Positions 15,127 to 24,333 are shown, counted from the first letter of the stretch. The stretch: 27,654 bases of DNA from DASRAJ01 sp039920305 (GCA_039920305.1 JBDSEA010000238.1:1-27654); one strand, 5' to 3'. Notes: generated from the letters alone by a model not told the origin. Numbers and translations: made by a program.

Positions 15127-15295
15127 TGTTAAATTTTCATAAGGCCGGGCACGCGAAGCCTGATAACGGTATTTCACAGCGAAATTAGTACTCAATAAAT
15201 GACTCAGCGAAGTGGTGCGGTATCAGATTGGAACATCCCACCCACTTCTTCCTCATATACACTTCGTGGATACTCTGAATTTTTAACTTTGCCTG

Positions 15296-15737
15296 ATGTT
15301 TACTGAAAAGGGAAATCCGGAAAATTGTAGACGTCATCGTCAAAGAAAAAAAGCCTGCGAAAGTTATTATGTATGGCTCGTATGCGAATGGCAAACCAAC
15401 TGAAGATCGTGAAGTCGGATTGCATAATCCAAAAAAATGATTACCTGGAGCGACTCGAAAGATTTTTAATCCATCATCTTATCCAATGGATAATTTTGTT
15501 TTTACTCCGAAAGAATTTGATAAGCGGAAAAACATTTACTGGAATCTTCAGCACATTGTAAGCAGTGAAGATGATTTTAACGATCTAAATGACGTCGCCA
15601 TTTCACTATTGTATTCCGGTAATGCAATTCTCTGTAACGGCGCCATGCGCACCTGGCAAAGGCTTCACTTAAACGAATCCAAAATTTTTTCGGAAAACCT
15701 CTTCATTAAGAAGCGAAAGAATAATTATTTCCAATGA
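15296..15737 (+). pseudogene. decayed nucleotidyltransferase (MNT-type antitoxin), possibly with remains of a partner gene
   Basis: In one frame, bases 15303-15440 read LKREIRKIVDVIVKEKKPAK, then VIMYGSYANGKPTEDREVGL, then a TGA at 15438-15440. The same frame continues after the stop with LPGATRKIFNPSS and YPMDNFVFTPKEFDKRKNIY. That is the layout of minimal nucleotidyltransferases of the MNT/HEPN type: GSYARG-x-x-x-x-SD-x-D-L, then VYTPEEF near the end. Four signs of decay are visible: no in-frame ATG (the ATG at 15296 is in another frame), the in-frame TGA, loss of the metal-binding Asp residues (SDxDL became REVGL), and no separate partner gene. The part after ~15575 may come from a partner but is not recognisable. 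An 83-codon frame from ATG 15486 ends in ATGA overlap with uup, and its start is clearly the MNT C-terminus. Confidence 0.72.
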
Positions 15738-17629
15738 ATTTGCTCACTCTCGAAAATATCTCCAAGTCGTACGCGGATAAGGTGTTGTTTGAAGAAATTT
15801 CACTCAGCATCAATGAAGGCGAGAAGGTTGCTTTGGTTGCCAAGAACGGAACAGGAAAATCCACACTGCTGAAAATTGCTGCCGGAAAAGAAAACCCTGA
15901 TTTTGGGAAAGTTTATCTGCGCAAGGAAATCAGGACTGAATACCTGGAGCAGGAACCGGAATTCTCTCCTGAAAAAAAAGTTATTGACGAAGTTTTCGAT
16001 TCATCCCAGCCTGTTCTTGATGCAATAAAAAATTATGAACATTGTCTGCATTTCCCTCATGACAGGGAAAATCTAGACTATGCTATCGGGCAAATGGAAT
16101 CACTTAAAGCATGGACCTATGAAGCGGAAGTAAAGCAAATTCTTTCGAAGCTTAGCATCGTCAATCTTGAGCAGAAGATTAAAACACTTTCCGGCGGACA
16201 AAAGAAACGGGTAGCTCTTGCAAAACTGCTGATTGACAAACCGGATTTTCTCATCCTCGATGAGCCAACCAATCATCTTGATCTGCAGATGATTGAATGG
16301 CTTGAAAATTATTTGAGTAAATCCGGTCGCACCCTGTTGGTGATCACGCACGACCGCGAATTTCTCGAAAATGTATGCACGGAAATTATAGAACTGGACA
16401 ATGAAAGGCTTTTCCGGTACAAAGGCAATTACACATACTACCTCGAAAAGAAAGCACTTCGTGATGAGGCAGAGCAGTCAAGCGTTGATAAAGCAAGAAA
16501 TCTTTTGCGTAAGGAGCTTGCATGGATGCGCAAGCAGCCGAAGGCCAGAACCACGAAATCAAAATCGAGGATTGATTCCTTTTATGAGCTGAAAGAAAAA
16601 GCATCAGTCAATTTGGAAGATGATGAATTGAAACTGGAAATCAGCATTAACCGGCTTGGGGGAAAAATCCTTGAGTTTCATCATGTGCACAAATCGTTTG
16701 ACGGTTTAAATGTGCTGAGTGATTTTACTTACAAATTCAAAACCAGGGAAAGGGTAGGAATCATTGGAAGAAACGGCTCAGGAAAAACCACGCTTCTGAA
16801 CTTAATGGCCGGAAAAGAAAAACCGGATTCAGGAAAAATAATAACCGGAGAAACGGTGATCTTCGGGTATTACACTCAGGAAGGAATGGTGATAAAAGAG
16901 GACAAGCGATTGATCGAATCGGTTAAAGAAATTGCTGACTTTATTCCTCTCGCAAAAGGAAAAACTATCTCCGCCTCGCAACTGCTCGAAAGGTTTTTGT
17001 TCCCGGCCTCAACGCACTACACCTATGTATCAAAATTAAGCGGTGGTGAAAAGAGGCGGCTTCACCTTCTCCGTATCCTGCTGAAGAATCCAAACTTTCT
17101 CATTCTTGATGAGCCCACAAATGACCTTGACATCATTACGCTGAACGTGCTTGAAGATTTTTTGCAGGATTATCCAGGATGCCTTGTGATTGTTTCACAC
17201 GACCGCCAGTTCATGAATAAACTGATTGATCACCTTCTGGTTTTTGAGAATAATGCAAGGTTGCCTGGAAGCCAGGGAATTGTTACAGATTTTGCTGGTA
17301 ACTATAATGAATTTTTGATTGCACAAAATGAAAAACAACCGCTGAAAAAAAATGAAATTGAAACTCCTTCTGAGAAAAAAAACTTAAAGGAGAAAATCAA
17401 ACTTACCTACAACGAAAAGAAAGAGCTGGGGCAACTTGGAAAAGAAATTGAACAACTGGAAAAGCGAAAAGTTAAACTCACTGAAGAAATGAATTCAGGA
17501 AACCCTGACTTTTCAGTGATGCAAAATCTTTCACGTGACTTTATAGAAACAGAAAAACAGCTCGATGAGAAATCTTCACGATGGCTGGAGCTGGCGGATC
17601 TTGAAACCAAAACTTTAAGGATAAAATGA
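15734..17629 (+). CDS. uup: ABC-F family ATPase, Uup type
   Basis: This 631-residue soluble protein has two ABC ATPase domains and no membrane part. ABC-F proteins act on the ribosome; Uup is also linked to precise transposon excision and ribosome assembly. ABC1 has Walker A AKNGTGKST (36-44), LSGGQ (152-156) and LILDEPTNHLD. ABC2 has GRNGSGKTT (345-353), LSGGE (435-439) and LILDEPTNDLD. The linker (~248-290) carries ELAWMRKQPKARTTKSKSR and FYELKEKA, the Uup hallmark. The C-terminal ~70 residues form a Lys/Glu coiled coil like the Uup DNA-binding end. The first Walker A begins with Ala rather than Gly. It overlaps the next gene by ATGA, so they are co-translated. Confidence 0.92.
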   Translation: MNLLTLENISKSYADKVLFEEISLSINEGEKVALVAKNGTGKSTLLKIAAGKENPDFGKVYLRKEIRTEYLEQEPEFSPEKKVIDEVFDSSQPVLDAIKNYEHCLHFPHDRENLDYAIGQMESLKAWTYEAEVKQILSKLSIVNLEQKIKTLSGGQKKRVALAKLLIDKPDFLILDEPTNHLDLQMIEWLENYLSKSGRTLLVITHDREFLENVCTEIIELDNERLFRYKGNYTYYLEKKALRDEAEQSSVDKARNLLRKELAWMRKQPKARTTKSKSRIDSFYELKEKASVNLEDDELKLEISINRLGGKILEFHHVHKSFDGLNVLSDFTYKFKTRERVGIIGRNGSGKTTLLNLMAGKEKPDSGKIITGETVIFGYYTQEGMVIKEDKRLIESVKEIADFIPLAKGKTISASQLLERFLFPASTHYTYVSKLSGGEKRRLHLLRILLKNPNFLILDEPTNDLDIITLNVLEDFLQDYPGCLVIVSHDRQFMNKLIDHLLVFENNARLPGSQGIVTDFAGNYNEFLIAQNEKQPLKKNEIETPSEKKNLKEKIKLTYNEKKELGQLGKEIEQLEKRKVKLTEEMNSGNPDFSVMQNLSRDFIETEKQLDEKSSRWLELADLETKTLRIK

Positions 17630-18012
17630 ATCGTGAAAATTTTTCTTCAGGTGCAAAATGGGAAGAGCTTATTGGCTATAGCCGCGCCGTGAAGGTTGGT
17701 AATACCATCGAAATCACAGGTACTGTTGCGTTGGATGACAACAATGAAGTAGTGGGGATGAATGACGCATACGAACAGACTAAATTCATTATTCGGAAGA
17801 TTGAAAAGGTGCTTCATCGCGCCGGTGCATCACTTTCAGATGTAGTACGCACGCGGATGTTTGTAACAGATATTTCAAAATGGCAGGATCATGGAAAAGC
17901 TCATGCAGAATTTTTCAGGACAATCAGGCCGTGCACCACGATGGTGGAAGTGAGCAAATTGATTGCACCGGAATATCTGATTGAAATCGAGGCAACCGCA
18001 ATTATGGTTTAG
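17626..18012 (+). CDS. RidA/YjgF family protein (non-canonical subgroup)
   Basis: This 128-residue protein has the RidA/YER057c/UK114 fold: NTIEITGTVALD, the helix YEQTKFIIRKIEKVLHRAG, then LSDVVRTRMFVTDISKW and YLIEIEATAIMV. Canonical RidA removes reactive enamines and imines made by PLP enzymes, using an Arg in a PARSCVEVARL-like motif. Here that segment reads RPCTTMVEVSKL, so the Arg position is Thr. That points to one of the subgroups without the active-site Arg, and imine deaminase activity should not be assumed. Its ATG overlaps the uup stop (ATGA). Its 3' end overlaps the convergent helicase gene by 11 bases. Confidence 0.88.
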   Translation: MNRENFSSGAKWEELIGYSRAVKVGNTIEITGTVALDDNNEVVGMNDAYEQTKFIIRKIEKVLHRAGASLSDVVRTRMFVTDISKWQDHGKAHAEFFRTIRPCTTMVEVSKLIAPEYLIEIEATAIMV

Positions 18013-20512
18013 CACTCTGGCGGGGATCCTGATTTTGAGCTGCAATTACGAATCGCACATCAGAATACGTAACTGCACTCCCGAGAAAATTGATTACGGC
18101 AGTTAGCCCGGGTGCTGACACTTTTTGAAGCGCATCTGCAATCAGGTCAAACTTTTCTTTTGACAGAAGCCGGTTAACATCCAGCTCGCCGCTTTTCACA
18201 AAGCAGGTGAGATGGGCCTCAATGGTTCCGGCAGAAAAATTTCTCAGCTCAGCGATCTCTGAAATTGTTTTTCCTGATTGAAATAATTTAAAACTCTGCG
18301 TCTTGCTATCGCTATCTGCAGAGGGATTGTTTTTCTTCTCCATTTTTGCCTGGCGTTTTTCAGCTTCCTTCAGATTCATTTTTCCTGATAATCCGTGAGT
18401 TTCGCAAAAGGATTGAATAATGGTAAGGAAGGGTGCTCCATATTTGTCAAGCGTATGATCACCCATCCCCTTGATGATTGCCATTTCATTCATTGTTTGA
18501 GGAAGATAGGTCGCCATTTCTCTCAATGTTGAATCATGGGCTACCTTGTAGGGCGCAAGATTTTTTTTTAATGCATATTGACGACGCACGTCCTTTAGCA
18601 GCTTAAGTAATTGACCGGACTCGCCCGATTCACTATCTGAAAAATCTTCGTATGAAGAAGACAACTGCCGAGGCTGATTGAGCTGCTCAATCTGTTTTTT
18701 CCGCTCTGGATTATATCGCAATATGAAGTGATCAAAATAATCCATCAGCTCCTTCATTGATTTTAAAACCTTGCGTATCCTTTTCCTTTGCTGCAGTTCG
18801 TTATTTACGTGATACAGCTGTAAAAGCACTTTTTCATCCAGCTTTTTTTCAAAATATTTTTTTGCCTTTAATACCCTCTCTTCAAATTGCTGCTGAACTG
18901 AATCGCTGAAACCATTTGCTGACATAGATTGCAACTGCAATTGAAATTTCTGTGACACTTCATACAACTTTAACAATTCTTCCAGCACCATCTGCAATCC
19001 AGAAATAATTTTTTCTTTCTCATCAAGCTTCCGCTCTCCCATGTATTCAATAAAGGATCTTATTTTCTCCAGGGCAGGTTGCACGCTGAACAGCGCTATT
19101 GTAGTTTTCAATACATATATTTCTTTTTCCATTGCCAGCATGTGCTGCAACTGGTCTGAGCCATGCTGATCATTGGTGAATGCGATAATTCTTTCGTCAG
19201 TAGTAATGGCCTCGCGCGTGATCAATGAAAGCAAAACGATGCCATCGGGTGAAACACAGCGGCTGAGTGCAACATATACCTGACCGGCGGCAAAGGCATT
19301 TCCGGCATCAATCACCGCTTTTTTAAAAGTTAATCCCTGGCTTTTGTGAATGGTTACAGCCCAGGCAAGGCGAACCGGATATTGTGTAAATGAGCCGAGC
19401 TCTTCTTCCTCGATCCTGTTTGCACTCTCGTTAAAAGTGTACCTTATGTTGCGCCAGATTTCCTTCTTCACTGAAATGGTTTCATTGGTTTCAGGAAAAT
19501 TCACCCTGATAAACTCATCATTCTTATCATGACTGACCTCTTCGATTATACCAATCTTCCCATTGAAATATTTTTTCTCTTTTGTATCATTTTTAATGAA
19601 CATGATCTGTGCTCCCCTTTTAACCCTGAGCAATTTTTCTGCGGGGAAAATGCGCTCCGGAAAATCCTGCGCAATGGTTGCTTCAATAAAAATCTCCTGA
19701 CCAGGAAGCCGCTTTAATTCCCTTGAGTTTATTTCATCAGCCTTATTATTATGTGTGGTGAGCGTGATGTAATGCTCATCAGGGCGCGGCTTAAAGCCCG
19801 GGTTGTAAAGTTTTTTAAGCTGATCAAAATCTTCTTCTGTTACTTCATTATTTCGAACACGGTTTAAGAGCCCAATGAAGTGCTCATCGCTTTGCCGGTA
19901 AATTTTTTTCAGCTCAATGCATATAGGTTTTGACTCTTTCAACATAAGGGCATCAAAAAAAAAGGGGCTTGTATAATATTCTTTCAGCAATCCCCACTCA
20001 CGATCCTGAGTAACCGGAGGCAATTGATATAAATCACCTATGTATAGCATCTGAACTCCTCCAAATGGTTCACGCGATTTGCGTACATGCTGAAGAACAG
20101 TATTTACTGCATCCAGCATATCACAGCGCACCATGCTGATTTCATCAATGATGACCAGGTCGAGATTTCTGATGAGTTCAATCTTTTGATTGCTCATCCG
20201 GAGATTGCCAAGAAGGTGGTGAGGGTCAGTTGCACCGTATCCGGCATGAGCCTGGCCACGAAAGGAGCCGGGAATAAAACATCCGAAGGGCAATTGAAAA
20301 AACGAATGCATCGTAACACCACCTGCATTAATTGCGGCAACTCCGGTAGGTGCAACTACTACCAATTGCTTTTTGCACTTTTCTCTCAGGTGCTTAAGCA
20401 ATGTTGTTTTTCCTGTGCCTGCTTTACCGGTGAGAAAAACGTGCTTCGAAGTATTCTGAATAAATTCAGATGCAAGATGAAAATAATCCTGATGATCCTG
20501 ACCTGTTATCAT
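18002..20512 (-). CDS. Pif1-like helicase with HRDC and helix-turn-helix (RQC-like) C-terminus
   Basis: This 836-residue superfamily 1 helicase opens with Walker A LTGKAGTGKTTLLKHL (27-42), motif Ia VVVAPTGVAAINAGG, Walker B LVIIDEISMV, GDLYQLPPV, AWAVTIHKSQGLTF and motif VI VYVALSRC. All fit Pif1/RecD2-like enzymes. Residues ~450-610 are Lys/Glu/Gln-rich and probably coiled coil. An HRDC domain follows (~634-703: LLKDVRRQYALKKNLAPYKV ... MNEMAIIKGMGDHTLDKYG). The C-terminus (~737-825) has FKLFQSGKTISEIAELRNFS and TIEAHLTCFV, a helix-turn-helix of the type found at the end of RecQ-like proteins. The architecture is familiar in Bacteroidota. It likely unwinds structured DNA in repair or replication. 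The ATG at 20512 gives a natural N-terminus. Confidence 0.88.
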   Translation of the reverse strand: MITGQDHQDYFHLASEFIQNTSKHVFLTGKAGTGKTTLLKHLREKCKKQLVVVAPTGVAAINAGGVTMHSFFQLPFGCFIPGSFRGQAHAGYGATDPHHLLGNLRMSNQKIELIRNLDLVIIDEISMVRCDMLDAVNTVLQHVRKSREPFGGVQMLYIGDLYQLPPVTQDREWGLLKEYYTSPFFFDALMLKESKPICIELKKIYRQSDEHFIGLLNRVRNNEVTEEDFDQLKKLYNPGFKPRPDEHYITLTTHNNKADEINSRELKRLPGQEIFIEATIAQDFPERIFPAEKLLRVKRGAQIMFIKNDTKEKKYFNGKIGIIEEVSHDKNDEFIRVNFPETNETISVKKEIWRNIRYTFNESANRIEEEELGSFTQYPVRLAWAVTIHKSQGLTFKKAVIDAGNAFAAGQVYVALSRCVSPDGIVLLSLITREAITTDERIIAFTNDQHGSDQLQHMLAMEKEIYVLKTTIALFSVQPALEKIRSFIEYMGERKLDEKEKIISGLQMVLEELLKLYEVSQKFQLQLQSMSANGFSDSVQQQFEERVLKAKKYFEKKLDEKVLLQLYHVNNELQQRKRIRKVLKSMKELMDYFDHFILRYNPERKKQIEQLNQPRQLSSSYEDFSDSESGESGQLLKLLKDVRRQYALKKNLAPYKVAHDSTLREMATYLPQTMNEMAIIKGMGDHTLDKYGAPFLTIIQSFCETHGLSGKMNLKEAEKRQAKMEKKNNPSADSDSKTQSFKLFQSGKTISEIAELRNFSAGTIEAHLTCFVKSGELDVNRLLSKEKFDLIADALQKVSAPGLTAVINFLGSAVTYSDVRFVIAAQNQDPRQSAKP

Positions 20513-20756
20513 GGGAAAATAAAAATAGGAATTCCGCCGCGTAGTGAAAAATTATATCTTTCAAATGCAGACTTCCATTTAGAAAAACAAGCATGGATAC
20601 TTGTGCTGAAACCTGTGAACGGACAATTGAAAAGACAAAGTATGTCTTGCTTTGTATAATTCATTAATATTCCGGAAATAATCTTTTTTAACAAGCAAAA
20701 AGACCTGATAAAAAGGACATGCTGAAGCTGAAGTCTGAAATATGTGCATCACTCAG

Positions 20757-22217
20757 CTACAGGTGTATTGCTCTATTCTCTGAAGCCATCAGGCAGGCTT
20801 CGCGGAATGCCTCAGTGAAAGTCGGATGCGCATGTGAGATGCGCCCGATATCTTCGGCACTTGCTCGGAATTCCATAGCAACAACCGCTTCACCAATCAT
20901 ATCGGCAGCACGTGCTCCCATCATATGCACTCCGAGAATCTCATCATTGGTTTGATCGGCTAAAACTTTGATGAAGCCATCGGTTTCCATCGCTGCGCGG
21001 GCACGGCCACTTGCACGAAAAGGGAATGAACCCTTTTTGAAAGCAATGTTTTTTTCTTTCAACTGCTCTTCCGAAAAGCCCACACTTGCTACTTCAGGCC
21101 ATGTATAAACCACATTCGGAATAAGGTTATAATTGATGTGTGGCTTTTGTCCAGCAATAATCTCAGCAACAAACACCCCCTCATCTTCTGCTTTATGCGC
21201 GAGCATTGCGCCGCGTATCACATCGCCGATAGCGTAAATTCCTTTTACAGAAGTTTCCATGCTTTCATTAACCGGAACCCTTCCTTTTTCGGGGATGATG
21301 CCAATCTTTTCCAGACCGAGCTTATCAGTATATGGCATTCTCCCTACAGCAACAAGGCAATAATCAGCTTTGAATTCAGTATGCTGCCCTTTGGAATCCG
21401 CCTTCGCTGATTTATCCGCCGAAGATTTATCATGGGTTGAAGTTTCGGTGGACAGATTTTCTGCAGTGACAGTAACTGAATTTTCATCTGCAACTGCACT
21501 TGTGACTTTGTGTGAAAGAAAGAATTCTATCCCAAGATTTTTCATGGACTTCAGTAATTCCTTCCCCAAATCCTGATCCATAGTGGCAATCAATGAATCA
21601 AAATACTCAATAATTTTCACCCTGGTTCCGATGCGGGCATAAACACTTGCAAGCTCACAGCCGATTACGCCGCCACCGATCACAATCATTTTATTTGGGA
21701 TTTCCGGGAGCGATAATGCTTCCGTTGAAGTGATGGTTCGCTTTTTATCAATTGCCACATTTGGAAGTGAGGAAGGCTTGCTTCCTGTTGCTATGATGGT
21801 ATTTTTTGTATCAATATCCTGGGAACTCCCATCCTCCATCCTTACCGCAATCCTGCTTGGGGTTGTAAAACTTCCTACCCCTGTAAAAACATCGATTTTA
21901 TTTTTCTTCATCAAAAAACTTAATCCGGCCGTATTCGCCCTCACAACATCATTTTTTCTACCGATCATTTGAGGAAAATCAACCGCAAGGTTTTGAATAT
22001 TAATTCCATGAGCTTTTAAATGATGCTTTGCATTGTGGTAATGCTCAGTAGAATCGAGTAAGGCTTTGGAGGGGATACAACCTACATTCGTACACGTTCC
22101 GCCAAGTACATCATACTTTTCTATGATGGCGGTTTTCATTCCAAGCTGCGCGCAACGTATTGCTGCTACATATCCGCCGGGTCCGCTGCCAATCACTGTT
22201 ACATCATATTTAGTCAT
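20757..22217 (-). CDS. lpdA: dihydrolipoyl dehydrogenase (E3) with a polar insertion
   Basis: This FAD enzyme reoxidises dihydrolipoamide in the 2-oxoacid dehydrogenase complexes and the glycine cleavage system. It shows the N-terminal FAD motif VIGSGPGGYVAAI and the redox pair GGTCTNVGCIPSK (Cys42, Cys47). The NAD-binding motif is IVIGGGVIGCELASVY, the second FAD contact YAIGDVIRG, and the C-terminal His-Glu active site HAHPTFTEAFREA. At 486 residues it is longer than the usual ~460-470. The excess is a Ser/Thr/Lys/Asp-rich stretch at ~254-282 (TETSTHDKSSADKSAKADSK). No E1 or E2 gene lies in the window. On the minus strand it follows mnmG after 125 AT-rich bases, and an imperfect -7-like TAACTTTT lies upstream. 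Confidence 0.95.
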   Translation of the reverse strand: MTKYDVTVIGSGPGGYVAAIRCAQLGMKTAIIEKYDVLGGTCTNVGCIPSKALLDSTEHYHNAKHHLKAHGINIQNLAVDFPQMIGRKNDVVRANTAGLSFLMKKNKIDVFTGVGSFTTPSRIAVRMEDGSSQDIDTKNTIIATGSKPSSLPNVAIDKKRTITSTEALSLPEIPNKMIVIGGGVIGCELASVYARIGTRVKIIEYFDSLIATMDQDLGKELLKSMKNLGIEFFLSHKVTSAVADENSVTVTAENLSTETSTHDKSSADKSAKADSKGQHTEFKADYCLVAVGRMPYTDKLGLEKIGIIPEKGRVPVNESMETSVKGIYAIGDVIRGAMLAHKAEDEGVFVAEIIAGQKPHINYNLIPNVVYTWPEVASVGFSEEQLKEKNIAFKKGSFPFRASGRARAAMETDGFIKVLADQTNDEILGVHMMGARAADMIGEAVVAMEFRASAEDIGRISHAHPTFTEAFREACLMASENRAIHL

Positions 22218-22342
22218 CCAGCTATATATAAGTAAAAGTTAACATATAATTTAATTTCAATCAATTATGAAAGTGAATATTATATAGTATAAAATACATA
22301 TATTATATTGATTACATATGAAATCTCTTGAAAGGCTTTAAG

Positions 22343-24238
22343 TTATCTACCTAAATGTACCATTAGAATAGAAACATCACTGGGCGAAACTCCTGAAATG
22401 CGACTTGCCTGCCCTAATGTTGCTGGTTTAATTTTTGAAAGCTTTTGCCGGGCTTCCGAGGATAAAGATTTTATAATCCCATAATCAAAGGTTGAAACTA
22501 TGGGAACCTCTTCCAGTCTATTTATTTTATCAACGAGTTGTTTTTCCCGGGTAGTGTACCCCTCATATTTTATTGTAATTTCAACTTCTTCCAGTAATTC
22601 GTCCTTTAATTCAGGGATGTCATACGTTAATTCATTTATATCAACATCAATATCATTAATGGCAGTTATCAGGCTTTTTAATGTAACCTGCGGTCTCAAT
22701 AAGATATTATATAAAAAAGTACTCTCTGCAATTGGGGATGTTTCCCGTGAAACAAGGTAGGGATCAATTACAGCGGGGTTAATTTTGTTCTTGTTTAAAT
22801 AATTAATTATCTTAATAAGAGCATCCTGTTTTTGTTTCACACGAAACATTCTTTTAGAACTAGCAAGTCCAATTTGATACGATAATGGAGTTAACCGCAA
22901 ATCAGCATTATCCTGACGTAATAATATCCTGAACTCGGCTCTGGAAGTAAACATTCTGTAGGGTTCTTCAGTCCCTTTGGTAATCAGATCATCTATCAAT
23001 ACCCCAATATATGCCTCTGATCTTTTTAAAATCAGTGGTTCAATCGCATTGATTTTATTGTGTGCATTTATTCCGGCCATTAAACCCTGACAGGCGGCCT
23101 CCTCATAGCCCGTTGTTCCATTAATCTGGCCTGCAAAAAATAAATTACCAATTTTTTGAGTTTCCAGGGATAGTTTCAACTGATGTGGAGGAAAATAATC
23201 ATACTCGATTGCATAACCGGGACGAAACATTTTTACCGTTTCCAAACCTGGTATTTTGGTGAGCGCCTTAAATTGAATATCCTCCGGAAGAGAAGTGGAA
23301 AACCCATTTAAGTAGACTTCGACAGTACTCCATCCTTCAGGCTCAACAAATAGCTGATGCCTTTCCCTGTCAGCAAACCGGTTTATTTTATCTTCAATTG
23401 AAGGACAATACCTTGGACCCACACCAGTAATACGACCTGAAAACATAGGTGAATCATCAAATCCTTCCTTTAGGAGCTCGTGAACCTCCTTATTAGTATA
23501 GGTAATCCAGCAAGATTTTTGGTTTTGAAGTGATGCAGTAGCAGAAAAGGAAAATTTCCCGGGATTTATATCACCGGTTTGTTCTTCCATTTTCGAATAA
23601 TCAAGCGAGCGGCCATCAATCCTGGGTGGTGTTCCGGTTTTCATTCTACCACTCTCCAAACCAAGAGTCATCAATTGCTCGGTAATTCCTGAAGACGATT
23701 TTTCAGCAACTCTTCCACCTCCAAACTGCTTTTTGCCTATGTGTATGATACCGTTTAAGAAAGTACCATTGGTAAGCACCACCGCCCTGGATTGAATTTG
23801 CTGCCCCATTCCCGTTATTACACCACCCACTCTCCTATTTTTGCCTGAACCCACTATCAGTAGTCCTTTGACCATATCCTGAAAGAAATCAACGTTGGTT
23901 GTTTCCTCGAGCATGGTACGCCATTCCTGTGCAAACAGCATCCGGTCATTCTGTGTTCTTGGACTCCACATTGCAGGTCCTTTAGAACGGTTCAGCATGC
24001 GAAATTGAATGGCTGATTTATCACTCACAATACCTGAATACCCACCCATGGCGTCAATCTCACGCACAATTTGTCCCTTTGCTATTCCACCCATGGCAGG
24101 ATTGCAGCTCATTTGAGCAATTGTCTGTAAATTCATGGTAATCAAAAGGACACTGGAACCAAGGTTAGCAGCAGCGGCAGCAGCCTCACAACCGGCATGT
24201 CCGGCTCCAACTACAATTACGTCGTAGGTTTGAAACAA
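22343..24238 (-). CDS. mnmG: tRNA uridine-5-carboxymethylaminomethyl modification enzyme MnmG (GidA)
   Basis: MnmG works with MnmE to add the carboxymethylaminomethyl group to wobble uridine-34 of certain tRNAs, using FAD and methylene-tetrahydrofolate. The 631-residue protein has the FAD motif VVGAGHAGCEAA (9-20), MSCNPAMGGIAKGQIVREIDA, GTFLNG and KTGTPPRI. Later come PRYCPSIEDKI, GYAIEYDYF, GYEEAACQGLMAG and TSRAEFRILLRQDNADLRL. The C-terminal helical domain ends LGQASRISGVSPSDVSILMVHL. The start must be TTG at 24238-24236: it gives the family N-terminus MFxxYDVIVVGAGHAG, and an in-frame stop lies two codons upstream. MnmE is not in the window. Length is normal. Confidence 0.95.
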   Translation of the reverse strand: MFQTYDVIVVGAGHAGCEAAAAAANLGSSVLLITMNLQTIAQMSCNPAMGGIAKGQIVREIDAMGGYSGIVSDKSAIQFRMLNRSKGPAMWSPRTQNDRMLFAQEWRTMLEETTNVDFFQDMVKGLLIVGSGKNRRVGGVITGMGQQIQSRAVVLTNGTFLNGIIHIGKKQFGGGRVAEKSSSGITEQLMTLGLESGRMKTGTPPRIDGRSLDYSKMEEQTGDINPGKFSFSATASLQNQKSCWITYTNKEVHELLKEGFDDSPMFSGRITGVGPRYCPSIEDKINRFADRERHQLFVEPEGWSTVEVYLNGFSTSLPEDIQFKALTKIPGLETVKMFRPGYAIEYDYFPPHQLKLSLETQKIGNLFFAGQINGTTGYEEAACQGLMAGINAHNKINAIEPLILKRSEAYIGVLIDDLITKGTEEPYRMFTSRAEFRILLRQDNADLRLTPLSYQIGLASSKRMFRVKQKQDALIKIINYLNKNKINPAVIDPYLVSRETSPIAESTFLYNILLRPQVTLKSLITAINDIDVDINELTYDIPELKDELLEEVEITIKYEGYTTREKQLVDKINRLEEVPIVSTFDYGIIKSLSSEARQKLSKIKPATLGQASRISGVSPSDVSILMVHLGR

Positions 24239-24333
24239 GGGCTAGGAATTTATGACATTCTAAAATGCGAAGTTAAGATTTCGGGCGTAAGTAAAATTTC
24301 TCAAATATTAGTGTTCAGGGGTAGTATGTCCTG

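Noticed and set aside
15373..15561. Separate 62-codon gene in the trhO-uup gap
   Set aside because: It is out of frame with the MNT remains that cover the same bases and shows no signal of its own.
15486..15737. New 83-residue gene coupled to uup by ATGA
   Set aside because: Its first ~30 residues are the C-terminus of the MNT pseudogene in the same frame, so it is better read as part of that relic; a translated remnant cannot be fully excluded.
20630..20700. Terminator or small RNA between lpdA and the helicase gene
   Set aside because: The short inverted repeats here (AAGACA/TGTCTT and TCTTTTT/AAAAAGA) overlap or are A-T only, with no good T run in the needed direction.
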